From positions 2,046,001 to 2,110,000 of the forward strand of contig NZ_CP072793.1 in assembly GCF_017901175.1 (NCBI RefSeq): a DNA stretch of 64,000 nt, written 5' to 3'. A program made the translations under genes and the position numbers. Positions 26,841-38,449 of this stretch are shown here, one piece after another; position 1 is the first letter of the stretch, and every line of letters begins with the position of its first letter. The stretch is from Thiothrix unzii (GTDB taxonomy: Bacteria; Pseudomonadota; Gammaproteobacteria; Thiotrichales; Thiotrichaceae). Below the pieces are notes generated by a model that was not told the origin of the DNA, did no database searches, and saw nothing but the letters and a program-made list of their open reading frames with translations.

Positions 26841-27474
26841 TAATACCTCCCAAATCGTCTATGTGTTAACCAATCCCGCGATGCCCGGACTGGTTAAAAT
26901 CGGTAAAACCACACAGTTGGAAGTCAGCGAGCGCATGAAACAACTCTACAGCACAGGCGTTCCCGTGCCGTTTGATTGTGCGTTTGCTTGCCAAGTCAAA
27001 GATGCCAGCGAGGTTGAAAAAGCACTGCACTTTGCTTTTGGACGTGACCGCACCAACCCCAATCGCGAGTTTTTCAGCATCGAAGCCGAGCGGGTTATTG
27101 CCGTTTTAAAACTGCTGAAAGTGGATGACATCACCACCCAATTCGAGCAACAAATCGAAGCCGACGTGGAAGCCGTAGACAAGCAATCAGCCCAGCATCT
27201 GAAAGAAGCCCGCCGCCCCCGCATGAATTTCCAAGAATTAAACATTCCGGCTGGCTCAATCCTCGTCTTCAAAGACGGGCAAGCACAAGTTACCGTGCTG
27301 GACGAACGTAAAGTTAACCTGAATGGCGTTATCTGCTCACTCACCGCCGCCACCCGCAAAGTGCTAGGTTTAGCGGATAACTACCCACTACAACCTTCGC
27401 CCTACTGGACATTCAACGGCAAAACGGTTAAAGAAATCTACGAGGCATACCACAGCACGGCAGAAGATGCCTAA
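26833..27474 (+). CDS. GIY-YIG (T5orf172-type) nuclease-like protein
   Basis: The protein has 213 residues. The N-terminal ~95 residues form a GIY-YIG-like fold: IVYVLTNPAMPGLVKIGKTT, SERMKQLYSTGVPVPFDCAF, EVEKALHFAFGRDRTNPNRE and FFSIEAERVIAVL. The latter half (INIPAGS-type LNIPAGSILVFKDGQAQVTV and LNGVICSLTAATRKVLGLAD) looks like a small DNA-associated domain also found after restriction-type proteins. It starts inside the end of the mod-res scar, so it was probably part of the same restriction operon and has outlived its partners. Substrate unknown. Confidence 0.65.
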   Translation: MADNTSQIVYVLTNPAMPGLVKIGKTTQLEVSERMKQLYSTGVPVPFDCAFACQVKDASEVEKALHFAFGRDRTNPNREFFSIEAERVIAVLKLLKVDDITTQFEQQIEADVEAVDKQSAQHLKEARRPRMNFQELNIPAGSILVFKDGQAQVTVLDERKVNLNGVICSLTAATRKVLGLADNYPLQPSPYWTFNGKTVKEIYEAYHSTAEDA

Positions 27475-27620
27475 ACGTAAACAGGGATTCTCATGCACAT
27501 ACCTCACTTACAACGCAGTACCAAACGCCGACCCTCAACACGTATTGCAGGAAAAGGACAAATTGTCGGTAATCTTTTTGCGCCAACGACAGACATTGAC
27601 GACTGGAACGCATTGTCTCT

Positions 27621-27664
27621 TGCTCCCTGCCCCCCTTGCGGGGGAAGGGCTGGGGATGGGGGGA
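27621..27664. repeat. Palindromic G/C-rich repeat, copy d
   Basis: TGCTCCCTGCCCCCC, TTGC, GGGGGAAGGGCTGGGGATGG, then GGGG. It differs from copies a-c but is closely related to copy e in prmC. It occupies the 292-bp gap before parE, where I see no gene. Confidence 0.65.
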
Positions 27665-27748
27665 TAGTTCGGAGTGAGGCAACCCAAACAAACCACACTT
27701 TCGCTGGTACTCTATAAACTCGGCGTTTAATTTCACGTTAAACCTTAA

Positions 27749-30253
<2,505 letters not shown>

Positions 30254-30261
<8 letters not shown>

Positions 30262-30754
30262 AAGCTTCGCCTGCCTCTTGTAACAATGAGGCAATTAACT
30301 CCTCTGACAACCACAACCCAGCCGCCTGTAATTGCCGAAATGCTGGTTCTGCCTTAGGTAGTAATCCGCGCCGCTTCGCCAACACAATCACGCCACACGT
30401 TCCCGTCATGGCAACATTGATACTACGCGCACAACGACGAGCAGCGGCATCATCCAGAATGGCACGGTCTGCTGTCAACTCACGGGCATGGTGCATAACA
30501 GCCGACTCACCCGCTCCCAAATTCCAGCGTTGGATGTCCAGCGCAACCTCGACAGGTGGCAAACGTTGCAACCAATCCAAAGTAGGGACAATACGGGCAG
30601 CCGCATCATCCTTGCCACCATTAACGACTTCCTGCCATACCGCATCTGGCACATACACCGCATCAAACAATTGCGGCAGCAGGACATGCAACTGGCTACG
30701 GCACAAGGTAATCAGCGGTGAAGCGTTGATGACGACACGTTTAGTAGAGGTCAT
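30254..30754 (-). CDS. DUF3368 PIN-like toxin
   Basis: It has 166 residues starting at MTSTKRVVINASPLITLCRS. VINASPLI supplies the first PIN acidic position, VYVPDAVWQEVV follows, then GAGESAVMHHA (second acidic) and DRAILDDAAARRCA (further acidic residues). This is the pattern of DUF3368 proteins, predicted PIN-fold RNases. The start codon lies 14 bases inside the upstream UPF0175 gene, the usual arrangement for this antitoxin-toxin pair. The 3' end overlaps the end of the 29659 gene by 8 bases on the other strand. Confidence 0.75.
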
Positions 30755-30995
30755 GCAATTCCTCGCGCACCTCATCCTCTGTTAGCTGGAAAGGTGAAAC
30801 CTTCGCCAACGACAATGCAGTGATGAAATCAGCACGGCTGATTCCGGCGATTTCTGCTGCCTTTTCCTGCGACACGCGCCGTAATTCATACCACTTGATG
30901 GCAGCGGCAAGGCGCATTTCCTGCACAAATCCTGCGGGGTCTAGGTGTAACACGGGTAAAACGGAATCGGGTATTTGAATAGTGATCGCAGTCAT
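30741..30995 (-). CDS. UPF0175-family antitoxin
   Basis: It has 84 residues starting at MTAITIQIPDSVLPVLHLDP. AAAIKWYELRRVSQEKAAEI then AGISRADFITAL is the helix-turn-helix-like core of UPF0175 proteins. Upstream codons to 31085 are in frame but do not resemble the family. It precedes and overlaps the DUF3368 toxin gene, so the two make a type II toxin-antitoxin module. Confidence 0.75.
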   Translation of the reverse strand: MTAITIQIPDSVLPVLHLDPAGFVQEMRLAAAIKWYELRRVSQEKAAEIAGISRADFITALSLAKVSPFQLTEDEVREELHDLY

Positions 30996-31148
30996 AGACG
31001 CGCTCTCTAGTAATTTAGGTACTCTGACTATAAGCGCAAGCGAGGCAGGCATCAAGCCCGCCCCGCTCCGGGTTGACATCAGCAAGTTGGGGGCTTACTC
31101 CAGAAAATGCTATCCTAATCTCATCGCCACTGAAAACAGAGCATCGCC

Positions 31149-32708
31149 ATGTTGCAACGCCTACCCGTCGGTATCCAAACCTTTTCTGAGCTTCGCAGCC
31201 GTGATTGCCTGTATGTGGACAAAACAGAAGCTATCCACCAATTAATCACGATGGGAAAATATTTCTTCCTGTCGCGCCCACGTCGTTTCGGTAAATCCCT
31301 GCTGCTCTCCACCATCAAGGAAATTTACCAAGGCAATCGCGCCCTGTTCGACGGCTTGTGGGTTGCGGATCGGTGGGATTGGGCTAAGGTACATCCGGTC
31401 ATCCACCTATCGTTTGCCAGCATGGGCTACCGCGACTTGGGATTGGATGCAGCTATCCGCTTGCAATTACAAAGCATTGCCAACAATTACGGCATCCATT
31501 CGGATAATAGCGGTGGTATTGCCCGCATCTTCGCCGAATTGCTGGAAAAGCTCGCTGCCAAACATGGTAAGGTCGTTCTGCTCATCGACGAATACGACAA
31601 GCCGTTGATTGACTACCTCGACGATATTCCGCTGGCAAAAACCAACCAACAGGTGATGAAAACCTTCTATTCGGTACTCAAAGACAGCGACCCGCATCTG
31701 GAATTTTTGCTGATTACGGGTGTGTCAAAGTTCAGCCGCGTGTCGATTTTTTCTGACCTGAATAATCTGGCGGATTTAACCATGCACCGCCGTTTTGCTA
31801 CCTTGACGGGCTACACCCAGCAAGAGTTAGAGCATTATTTCGCACCGTATATGCCCGAATTGGAACAATACTGCCAACTCAGTCGTGCCGAATTACTGGA
31901 AAAAATTCGGTATTGGTACAACGGCTATACGTGGGATTTACAAACCTCGCTCTACAACCCTTTTTCGGTGCTGAACCTGTTTGCTAACGGGGATTTCCGT
32001 AATTTCTGGTTTGAATCCGGTACACCCACGTTTCTCCCTAAACTGATGCACCGCGATAAAGTTTATCGACTCGATAAATTCAAAGTCGATGAATTAATGC
32101 TTGGAAACTACGATCTGGAGACCTTGCAACTGATTCCGGTGATGTTCCAGACTGGCTATTTGACCCTGCAAAGCAAAGACAAGCGCGGCATGTATTGGTT
32201 GGATTACCCCAACCGCGAAGTGCGCAATGCCATGCTGATTTTCCTGATGGCAGAATGGGCGCATGTCGAGCCAGCCTATACCACGCCGATGGTAGTGCAA
32301 CTCAGTGATGCCTTCGACGATAACGACATGCCAGCACTGATTGAGGTCATTAAAACCATGTTCAAGAAAATCCCTTACCAGATTTTCATTAAAGACCGTG
32401 AAGCGTACTACCACAGCTTGATTTACCTGACATTCTTTTATTTGGGGCAATACGCCGAGGCAGAGGTGAACGAGAATAATGGGCGAGTCGATTGTGTGGT
32501 AAAGACTGCCACGCATATCTACATTCTCGAATTCAAGCTGGATAAAACCGCGCAAGTGGCGATGGAGCAGATTAAAAGCCGCGATTATGCAGGGGCATTC
32601 CGCGACGACCAACGCCCGAAGGTGTTGGTCGGTATCAATTTCAGCAGTGAGCTGAAGAGTGTGGATGATTGGGGAGACTGTAAACTGAACTGTGTAACTG
32701 CTATATAA
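31149..32708 (+). CDS. AAA-ATPase-like / PD-(D/E)XK nuclease-like protein, 3' end altered by IS256
   Basis: The N-terminal AAA-ATPase-like domain reads LPVGIQTFSELRSRDCLYVD, YFFLSRPRRFGKSLLLSTI (P-loop RFGKS) and VVLLIDEYDKPLID. The C-terminal PD-(D/E)XK-type domain has GRVDCVVKTATHIYILEFKL followed by a K, with the expected D...ExK layout. Such proteins are abundant, often multi-copy and of unclear role. The last residues read KSVDDWGDCKLNCVTAI because an insertion element entered the final codons. Removing it with one 8-bp duplication gives KSVDDWVMEAG and a stop at 34009-34011 (513 residues), so little is lost. Confidence 0.8.
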   Translation: MLQRLPVGIQTFSELRSRDCLYVDKTEAIHQLITMGKYFFLSRPRRFGKSLLLSTIKEIYQGNRALFDGLWVADRWDWAKVHPVIHLSFASMGYRDLGLDAAIRLQLQSIANNYGIHSDNSGGIARIFAELLEKLAAKHGKVVLLIDEYDKPLIDYLDDIPLAKTNQQVMKTFYSVLKDSDPHLEFLLITGVSKFSRVSIFSDLNNLADLTMHRRFATLTGYTQQELEHYFAPYMPELEQYCQLSRAELLEKIRYWYNGYTWDLQTSLYNPFSVLNLFANGDFRNFWFESGTPTFLPKLMHRDKVYRLDKFKVDELMLGNYDLETLQLIPVMFQTGYLTLQSKDKRGMYWLDYPNREVRNAMLIFLMAEWAHVEPAYTTPMVVQLSDAFDDNDMPALIEVIKTMFKKIPYQIFIKDREAYYHSLIYLTFFYLGQYAEAEVNENNGRVDCVVKTATHIYILEFKLDKTAQVAMEQIKSRDYAGAFRDDQRPKVLVGINFSSELKSVDDWGDCKLNCVTAI

Positions 32709-33986
32709 CGTGAATCCCAAGAAGGAGCAGTAACATGGAACGCCTCGACCCGAAACTCATGGATGACTTACTCAGCGATTGCAAAACGCCTGCTGATGTC
32801 AAAAACCTTTACAGCCAGCTCTTGCAGCGGATGATCAACCGCAGCTTGGAAGCCGAATTGGATGTGCACCTAAACTACGACAAGGGTGAGCGTAGCGAAG
32901 CCGGGCAACGGCGCAGCAATACCCGTAACGGCAAAGGCAACAAGACCATCAAAGGCGAATTTGGTGAGTTGCAGGTAGAGACACCGCGTGACCGTGATGG
33001 CAGCTTTGAGCCGAAGTTGATACAAAAACGCCAAATACGGTTAGCAGGGATGGAAGAACACATCCTGACGCTGTACGCCAAAGGCATGACCACCCGCGAC
33101 ATCGAAGACACGATCAAACGCCTGTACGGGGTGGACATCTCGCATACGCTGATCGCGGAAGTAACCGAAGCCGTTCAGGGCGAAGCTAAAGCGTGGCAGA
33201 CGCGAGCACTGGATAATATCTACCCGATTGTCTGGCTCGATGGGATTGTCGTTAAAGTTCAACAAGATAAGCAGGTCATCAATAAATCAGCCCATGTGGT
33301 ATTGGCGGTCAACTTACGCGGTGAAAAGGACGTGTTGGGCATCTGGTTGGCAGAAAATGAAGGTGCCAAGTTCTGGTTATCGGTCTTGACGGAACTACGC
33401 CACCGGGGCGTACAAGACATCTACGTGGCGTGCATGGATGGCTTAAACGGCTTGCCTGAAGCCGTCAACGCGGTCTTCCCAAAACGCTGACCCAGTTGTG
33501 CATGGTACACATGGTTCGCGCCAGCTTGCGCTACGTCACCGCCAAGGATACCAAAGGTGTGGTCGCTGCCCTCAAGCGCATTTACCAGTCCAGCACTGCT
33601 GAAGAAGCCGAACACGAACTGGAAGCCCTCGACACCGAATGGGGTAACAAATACAAAGCAGTCGTGCGTCTATGGCGCGGTAACTGGGCGAATGTCATCC
33701 CGTTTTTCCAGTTCCAGCCGGAGATCCGCAAAGTGATTTACACCACCAATGCGATTGAATCCCTGAACATGAGTTTGCGCAAGTTTACCCGCAACCGGCG
33801 CATCTTTCCCAATGACAGTTCAGCCCTCAAAAGCCTGTATTTGGCGGTACGCGAAGCCTCGCAAAAGTGGTCGGTCATTCACCACTGGAAACCCGCTTTG
33901 CAGACTTTTTTACTTATGTTCGGTGAAGAGCGGGTTCCGCTCTCCGCCCTATGAAAAACGTGTTACACAGTTTATTTGACAGACTC
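32674..33986 (+). mobile_element. IS256-family insertion sequence
   Basis: It is 1313 bp. The left end GAGACTGTAAACTGAACTGT and the reversed right end GAGTCTGTCAAATAAACTGT are imperfect inverted repeats that continue into GTAAC on both sides. The 8-bp target duplication TGATTGGG is present at 32666-32673 and 33987-33994. One transposase gene, broken by a frameshift, lies inside on the plus strand. Confidence 0.93.
32735..33954 (+). pseudogene. IS256-family transposase (frameshifted)
   Basis: The two frames are 32735-33490 and 33496-33954. The catalytic Asp residues lie in IVWLDGIVVKVQ and YVACMDGLNGLPEAV, and the Glu in TTNAIESLNMSLRK. Near 33481-33484 the run of four A would need one more base to read VFPKTLTQLCMVHMVR, the family sequence. 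Instead it ends FPKR-stop. So the enzyme is probably inactive unless slippage occurs or the sequence has an error there. Confidence 0.85.
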
Positions 33987-34011
33987 TGATTGGGTGATGG
34001 AAGCAGGATAA

Positions 34012-34577
34012 AAATCCCAGTTCAGCCTCTGCGCAAATCCAACGTATACGGATAATCCGCATTCACCTTGATCCATTCTTTCCAGTCTTGCCTGTTCTGG
34101 ACTAAAAGTCCGATTGTGTATGACATCTTTCTGCATTGTCGAAGTTGCAATAGCAGAATCTTTACTATGTGCGGTAAGCCGTAAAATAGGCAGTCTAAGG
34201 AAAGTTAATTCGTTTTTCGCGGATATTGCTGTGCCTTCACATTTACAGCTTCATTTTCTGACTTGAAAAGATTGATCTCATCAGCTAAAGACCATTCTTT
34301 ACCAGATGGTTCTTCAATGAAGTCAATGTCATTTTCATTGAGCAGTAAATATCCTTATGGAGTAAACAGCTTTTAGTAGAATCGGGTCTTCTTACTTTTC
34401 TGCCTTACTGAAAGAAAAATGCTTCTTTAAAAATTTGAGAATCATTGCCCACTGTACCCTTTGAGATCTATTCCCTAAAGCCCAAGAGTGGAACATCAAG
34501 ATATAAACATATCTAAAAAACTAATGAATAATCATCAGTTAGCCTATGAAAGGTTGAAAATAGTTCAGTTTTTTACT
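34012..34577. other. Gene-poor, A/T-rich junction with coding relics
   Basis: This stretch between the AAA-ATPase gene and the methyltransferase is visibly richer in A+T than its surroundings. On the minus strand 34022-34126 is a 34-codon frame (MSYTIGLLVQNRQDWKEWIK, then the shared repeat VNADYPYTLDLR, RG, stop). Also on the minus strand, 34205-34354 reads about 49 codons without a start (GYLLLNENDIDFIEEPSGKE, WSLADEINLFKSENEAVN) to a stop, which looks like a truncated gene end. I see no complete gene. Confidence 0.4.
34032..34068 (-). repeat. 37-bp direct repeat, left copy at the island border
   Basis: It is identical over 37 bases to 41654-41690, the codons for the C-terminus (VNADYPYTLDLR) of the DUF2126 protein. 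Both copies are in the same orientation and bound the restriction-modification island. Confidence 0.85.
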
Positions 34578-37397
34578 TTACACCATCCTAAACACCTTCA
34601 TCACCTCATCCCCCAAATGGTTGATCACCTTCACCGCAATCCGCCCTGACTGCGGCTTTTTGAACGGGCGGGAAACGTCGCTGTTGAGTGTTGCCCATGC
34701 TTCTTCGTTGATTTCGGCTTTGAGGGTGGTTTTGAGTGCCTTGTACGGGTCATTTGCGCCGAGGAAGTAGGCGTGGCGCACGAAGAAACTTTCTTCGTTG
34801 TAGTCGGTGTCGATGAACCAGCAGGCGATGCCGTCGGCGTTGTCGCTGATGACTTCGCCGGTTTGGGGTTTGAATACGTCCACGCCGTTGACTTTGACTT
34901 GGATACGGTTGCTGCCTGCGTCGAGGATGTCGATGTCGGGTTCGCCGAAGATGACGAACAGGTTGCCTTTGCCGGTGTTTTTGAGGTCTTCCGCCATGTG
35001 CAGGTCGGCGTTCATGCGGGCTTTGAGTACCGGGATGCGCCCCAGTTTGTGGAATTCGGCGGAATGCGCGTCGTAGTTGAAGGCACAGGCAATCAGCACG
35101 TCGAATCCGGCGTCACCGGCTTCGCGGGCAGCTTGTACCAGATCGGGGCGCGAGACTGTGCCAAATTCGGGGCCGATGAAAATGGCGGCACGGCGTTCTT
35201 CACTGCTGTCAGTGCCGCTTTCAAGGTAGCGGCCTTCGGCGCAGATCAGGTCGCCCGGCCAAGGGTGCAAGCTGATGAAGTTGATTTTGTCTTCCTTGTG
35301 CGCTTGCTGGACTCCGGCGGTTTTGAGGTTTTCGAGGATAATCTGGGCGAAATCGCGGGCATCCGTGTAGCCACTGGCGGATTCTTTGACGCCATCCATC
35401 AGCTCGTCGTTTTCGTCCACGCCGAGGACGCGGTGGGGGGAAAGGCTTTCGACGGTGAATGGCCCGGCAACGCGCACTTTGCTTTTGTCGTCATAGGGTT
35501 TGTCGTAGAGGTATTCGTAGTCAGCTTTGGCTGCGATGGAGGCGTCGATCTCCTGCTGACGGGCGATGCGGTGTTGCCACCAGTCGGCGTGCAGTTGTTT
35601 GGCGGCTTTTGACCATTTCTCATCGGCTTCGCGGGGGATTTCCCATTCCTGCCAGTCTTGCTTTAGGGTGGTGTTGAGTTGTTGGCGCAGGGGTTCGAGT
35701 TTGGCTTGGTGGTTTTCCCAGATTACGTCGATTTCGGCGTTGTTGGCAATGGCTTTGAGGGTGATGTGGGGGACGCGCTCGTAGACGAAGCCTTGGCGGA
35801 TGTTGCCGTAAGTGGGTTTGGTGGCGGGGATGGTGCGGGTGATGTCGGCTTCTTTTTGCTGGCCTTCAACGCTGTCGGCGAGCAAGTAATAGGGGTAGCG
35901 TGCGCCCATGATGCGGGCGCGTGCCAAGGCCAGTGCTACCCGTGAGGTGTCCACCGTGATCCAGCGGCGACCCCATTGCTCCGCCACGTATGCGGTTGTG
36001 CCGCTGCCGCACGTCGGGTCAAGCACCAAATCCCCCGGATCAGTAGCCATCAACATGCACCGCTGCACTGCCTTAATCCCGCTCTGTACTACATATACCT
36101 TTTCTTCAGTAAAACTGCCGGTGCTCGTGTCGTTCCAATCATTGTTGATTGGCGATACAGGGAAGTCTACAAGCCGTCGAACATATCGAAGAGCTGAACC
36201 GCCAATGGCAATACGTGATGCACATCGTAGACGTTCCAAGCCCACAGCATTTGTTTTCCATCCACCTTTAGCTGGTTTGAATTCACGTCCATGAAATGCA
36301 ACAGAAATCTGGGTACTTTCCACACCAGTTTGAGAGGTGAGATTATCAGATGAGACAAGTTGCCAGCCGGAAGAGCGGTAATCACGTTCATAGTTTTCTG
36401 AAGTACGTAAGGCTCGAACTTCAAAGCCATCAGGACTTTGAATCCTATTGTAAGACGCAGCACCTACACCACCAGCCTCTTTTTCAAGATATAGCTGCCG
36501 ATATTTGACAGCTTCCTTATTTTTCGCGAACCAAACGATATAGTCTTTTACCGAAGCAATTACGTCTGTTCCAATAGCTGGGCTACCCGCTCCTGTTGTT
36601 TTTTTGTAGCCAATAAGTCCGCAAAAATTTTCATCGCCGAAAACTTCGTCGAGGACGGCGCGGACACGGTGGACGTTTTCGTCGCCGATTTGGACGAAGA
36701 TAGAGCCGGAGTCGGTGAGCAAGTCGCGGGCGACGGTGAGCCGGTCACGCAAGTAGGTGAGGTAGGAGTGGATGCCATCACGCCACGTATCGCGGAAGGC
36801 TTTGACCTGTTCGGGTTCGCGGGTGATGTGTTCCTTGTTGCCATCCTTCACGTCGCGGCTGGTGGTTGACCACTGGAAGTTGGAGTTGAATTTAATCCCA
36901 TACGGCGGATCAAGGTAAATGCACTGCACCTTGCCGCGCAAGCCCTCACGTTCCGCCAGTGACGCCATCACCTGCAAGCTGTCACCCAGAATCATGCGGT
37001 TCGTCCAGTTGGCATCATGCTGGTAGAACTCGGTGCGGGCTTCCTCACTCGGCACGCCATTGAAATCGGCAAACAGCTCAAACTGGTTTTCCGCTGCCTT
37101 GTCATCCTGCCCGCTACGCCGTAGCAAATCATCAATCAACACCTTGGGATGCACCTTGTCCTGAATGTACAACGGCGGCGCATTCACCACCAGATCAGAC
37201 CAATCCTGCTCATCCTTGCCCCGCCACACCAATTGCGGATCAAGGTCACGGTTTCGCCGCTCATACGCCACCCGTACCGGATTGGCCTCGTCCTGACGCA
37301 TCACCGACTGGTATTCAGCGGTGGGGATATTCTTGCGCGTGGCCTCGGTGTGCTTGAGGGCAGAAACGGTTTTTTTGTCTGAAGGTTGTTGTGCCAT
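34578..37397 (-). CDS. Site-specific DNA methyltransferase (type III-like Mod)
   Basis: The 939-residue protein starts at MAQQPSDKKTVSALKHTEAT; the frame extends to 37445 but overlaps the NYN gene and lacks family support. KNIPTAEYQSVM and AYERRNRDLDPQLVWRGKDE are typical openings of this methyltransferase group. Motif IV is DPPYGIKFNSNFQ and motif I comes later (DLVLDPTCGSGTTAYVAEQW), the beta-class order for N6-adenine or N4-cytosine methylation. A long C-terminal part (YDKPYDDKSKVRVAGPFTVE; LHPWPGDLICAEGRYLE) is likely target recognition and complex formation. It is last of three genes: res (broken), NYN, mod. The methyltransferase looks intact. Confidence 0.82.
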   Translation of the reverse strand: MAQQPSDKKTVSALKHTEATRKNIPTAEYQSVMRQDEANPVRVAYERRNRDLDPQLVWRGKDEQDWSDLVVNAPPLYIQDKVHPKVLIDDLLRRSGQDDKAAENQFELFADFNGVPSEEARTEFYQHDANWTNRMILGDSLQVMASLAEREGLRGKVQCIYLDPPYGIKFNSNFQWSTTSRDVKDGNKEHITREPEQVKAFRDTWRDGIHSYLTYLRDRLTVARDLLTDSGSIFVQIGDENVHRVRAVLDEVFGDENFCGLIGYKKTTGAGSPAIGTDVIASVKDYIVWFAKNKEAVKYRQLYLEKEAGGVGAASYNRIQSPDGFEVRALRTSENYERDYRSSGWQLVSSDNLTSQTGVESTQISVAFHGREFKPAKGGWKTNAVGLERLRCASRIAIGGSALRYVRRLVDFPVSPINNDWNDTSTGSFTEEKVYVVQSGIKAVQRCMLMATDPGDLVLDPTCGSGTTAYVAEQWGRRWITVDTSRVALALARARIMGARYPYYLLADSVEGQQKEADITRTIPATKPTYGNIRQGFVYERVPHITLKAIANNAEIDVIWENHQAKLEPLRQQLNTTLKQDWQEWEIPREADEKWSKAAKQLHADWWQHRIARQQEIDASIAAKADYEYLYDKPYDDKSKVRVAGPFTVESLSPHRVLGVDENDELMDGVKESASGYTDARDFAQIILENLKTAGVQQAHKEDKINFISLHPWPGDLICAEGRYLESGTDSSEERRAAIFIGPEFGTVSRPDLVQAAREAGDAGFDVLIACAFNYDAHSAEFHKLGRIPVLKARMNADLHMAEDLKNTGKGNLFVIFGEPDIDILDAGSNRIQVKVNGVDVFKPQTGEVISDNADGIACWFIDTDYNEESFFVRHAYFLGANDPYKALKTTLKAEINEEAWATLNSDVSRPFKKPQSGRIAVKVINHLGDEVMKVFRMV

Positions 37398-37413
37398 GTG
37401 AATGTATATCCAA

Positions 37414-38274
37414 TCAGGAATCTGATGCAGCAGATGTTTTGTCATTAGGTCTGGGCAGGCCAGACTGCAATCCGTCTATATGCTCGAACAAGTCGTCATT
37501 GATCTGCTGCCACATAGGATCAAGGATGAACTCCAGTCCCTCCCGACGGGCAAGTTTGGAAGCAGGCACGAAATCGCTATCGCCTGCCACCAGCACGATG
37601 GTATCTGCCTGCCTTTTCAGGGTAATGCTCGCAATGTCCACCCCGATACGCATATCAACGCCCTTTTGCCGCAATCCCAGAGTGACAGACTTGCTATCCA
37701 TTGCTTGCCAGAAGTCGTATAACTTGACCAGATTCTCCGCATCACTGGGACTTAGGTGCAGAGTTATGCTGCCATCGCCGTTGGCATTTTCCTGTCTGGC
37801 TTGTTCGATGCTTTGTAAGACATCCAGATGTTGCCGTGTACGCAGCAATTTCTTGGTCAATGCAGGATTAATGATCCAGTCATGATCCCGTGACACTTTG
37901 CCAAGCCGTAAAGCCAGTTTGCGTTCTTTGCGCAATAACTCAAACAGTGTTGTCCTGAAGCGGGCAACCTCTGATTTGCCGAAGTCAATCTGGCGGTTGT
38001 CCAGCGGATGGTGTGCCTTGCCATCATAGGGATGGGCATCATAGAAAAAGATACGGTACACGTGTTGTATCCAGTTTTTCTGATCACCTTTGTGCCCATT
38101 TGTATTTTTGGGATCGCCCGTGCCGGTCAGGCGCTGGATATGGTTGCGGCACATATTGCGGATGCAGGCCACGACTTTTTCCGGTGTATCCCGCTTTTGT
38201 TCAGGAACCAGATGGGCAAGGCGTTTCAAGAAAAAACCGCCGTCGATGAGGATTGCGATACGGCTTTTATTCAT
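37414..38274 (-). CDS. NYN-domain (LabA/DUF88-like) protein within the restriction island
   Basis: The protein has 286 residues. RIAILIDGGFFLKRL opens a PIN-like NYN fold, and the acidic pocket continues in KGVDMRIGVDIASITLKRQA and DTIVLVAGDSDFVPASKLAR, with aspartates at the expected sites. NYN domains are predicted or shown ribonucleases in several systems. The ATG has GGAAAG just upstream. A structured GC-rich region with a T-run lies 36-97 bases before the start. Its position between res and mod suggests a part in, or a hitch-hiker on, the defence operon. Confidence 0.75.
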   Translation of the reverse strand: MNKSRIAILIDGGFFLKRLAHLVPEQKRDTPEKVVACIRNMCRNHIQRLTGTGDPKNTNGHKGDQKNWIQHVYRIFFYDAHPYDGKAHHPLDNRQIDFGKSEVARFRTTLFELLRKERKLALRLGKVSRDHDWIINPALTKKLLRTRQHLDVLQSIEQARQENANGDGSITLHLSPSDAENLVKLYDFWQAMDSKSVTLGLRQKGVDMRIGVDIASITLKRQADTIVLVAGDSDFVPASKLARREGLEFILDPMWQQINDDLFEHIDGLQSGLPRPNDKTSAASDS

Positions 38275-38309
38275 CTTTCCACCATTGCAGTGGAAATATC
38301 ACCAGACAT

Positions 38310-38371
38310 AAAAAAGCCCCAGGGGTTCGGTACTCGCTCGGAATAGGTGAGCGGACTTACTGCCAAGGGGC
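38310..38371 (-). ncRNA. Candidate structured leader or small RNA upstream of the NYN gene
   Basis: Read on the minus strand, GCCCC (38371-38367) can pair with GGGGC (38320-38316), enclosing a second stem GCTC/GAGC extended to five pairs (38353-38349 with 38339-38335), followed at once by six T. The layout fits a small structured RNA with a terminator-like end, or an attenuator, placed before the NYN start. A weak 60-codon frame also crosses it, so an unrecognised peptide is an alternative. Confidence 0.3.
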
Positions 38372-38449
38372 GGATGTGCTTCACATTATGGTAAAGTTTT
38401 CTTTTACTAGCAAGGCTATTATTGCCTAACGGCATAGAAAAATTTGTCA

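Noticed and set aside
34773-35612. 279-codon plus-strand frame opposite the methyltransferase
   Set aside because: It is a shadow; its Val/Phe/Asp-biased composition arises from the complementary coding strand.
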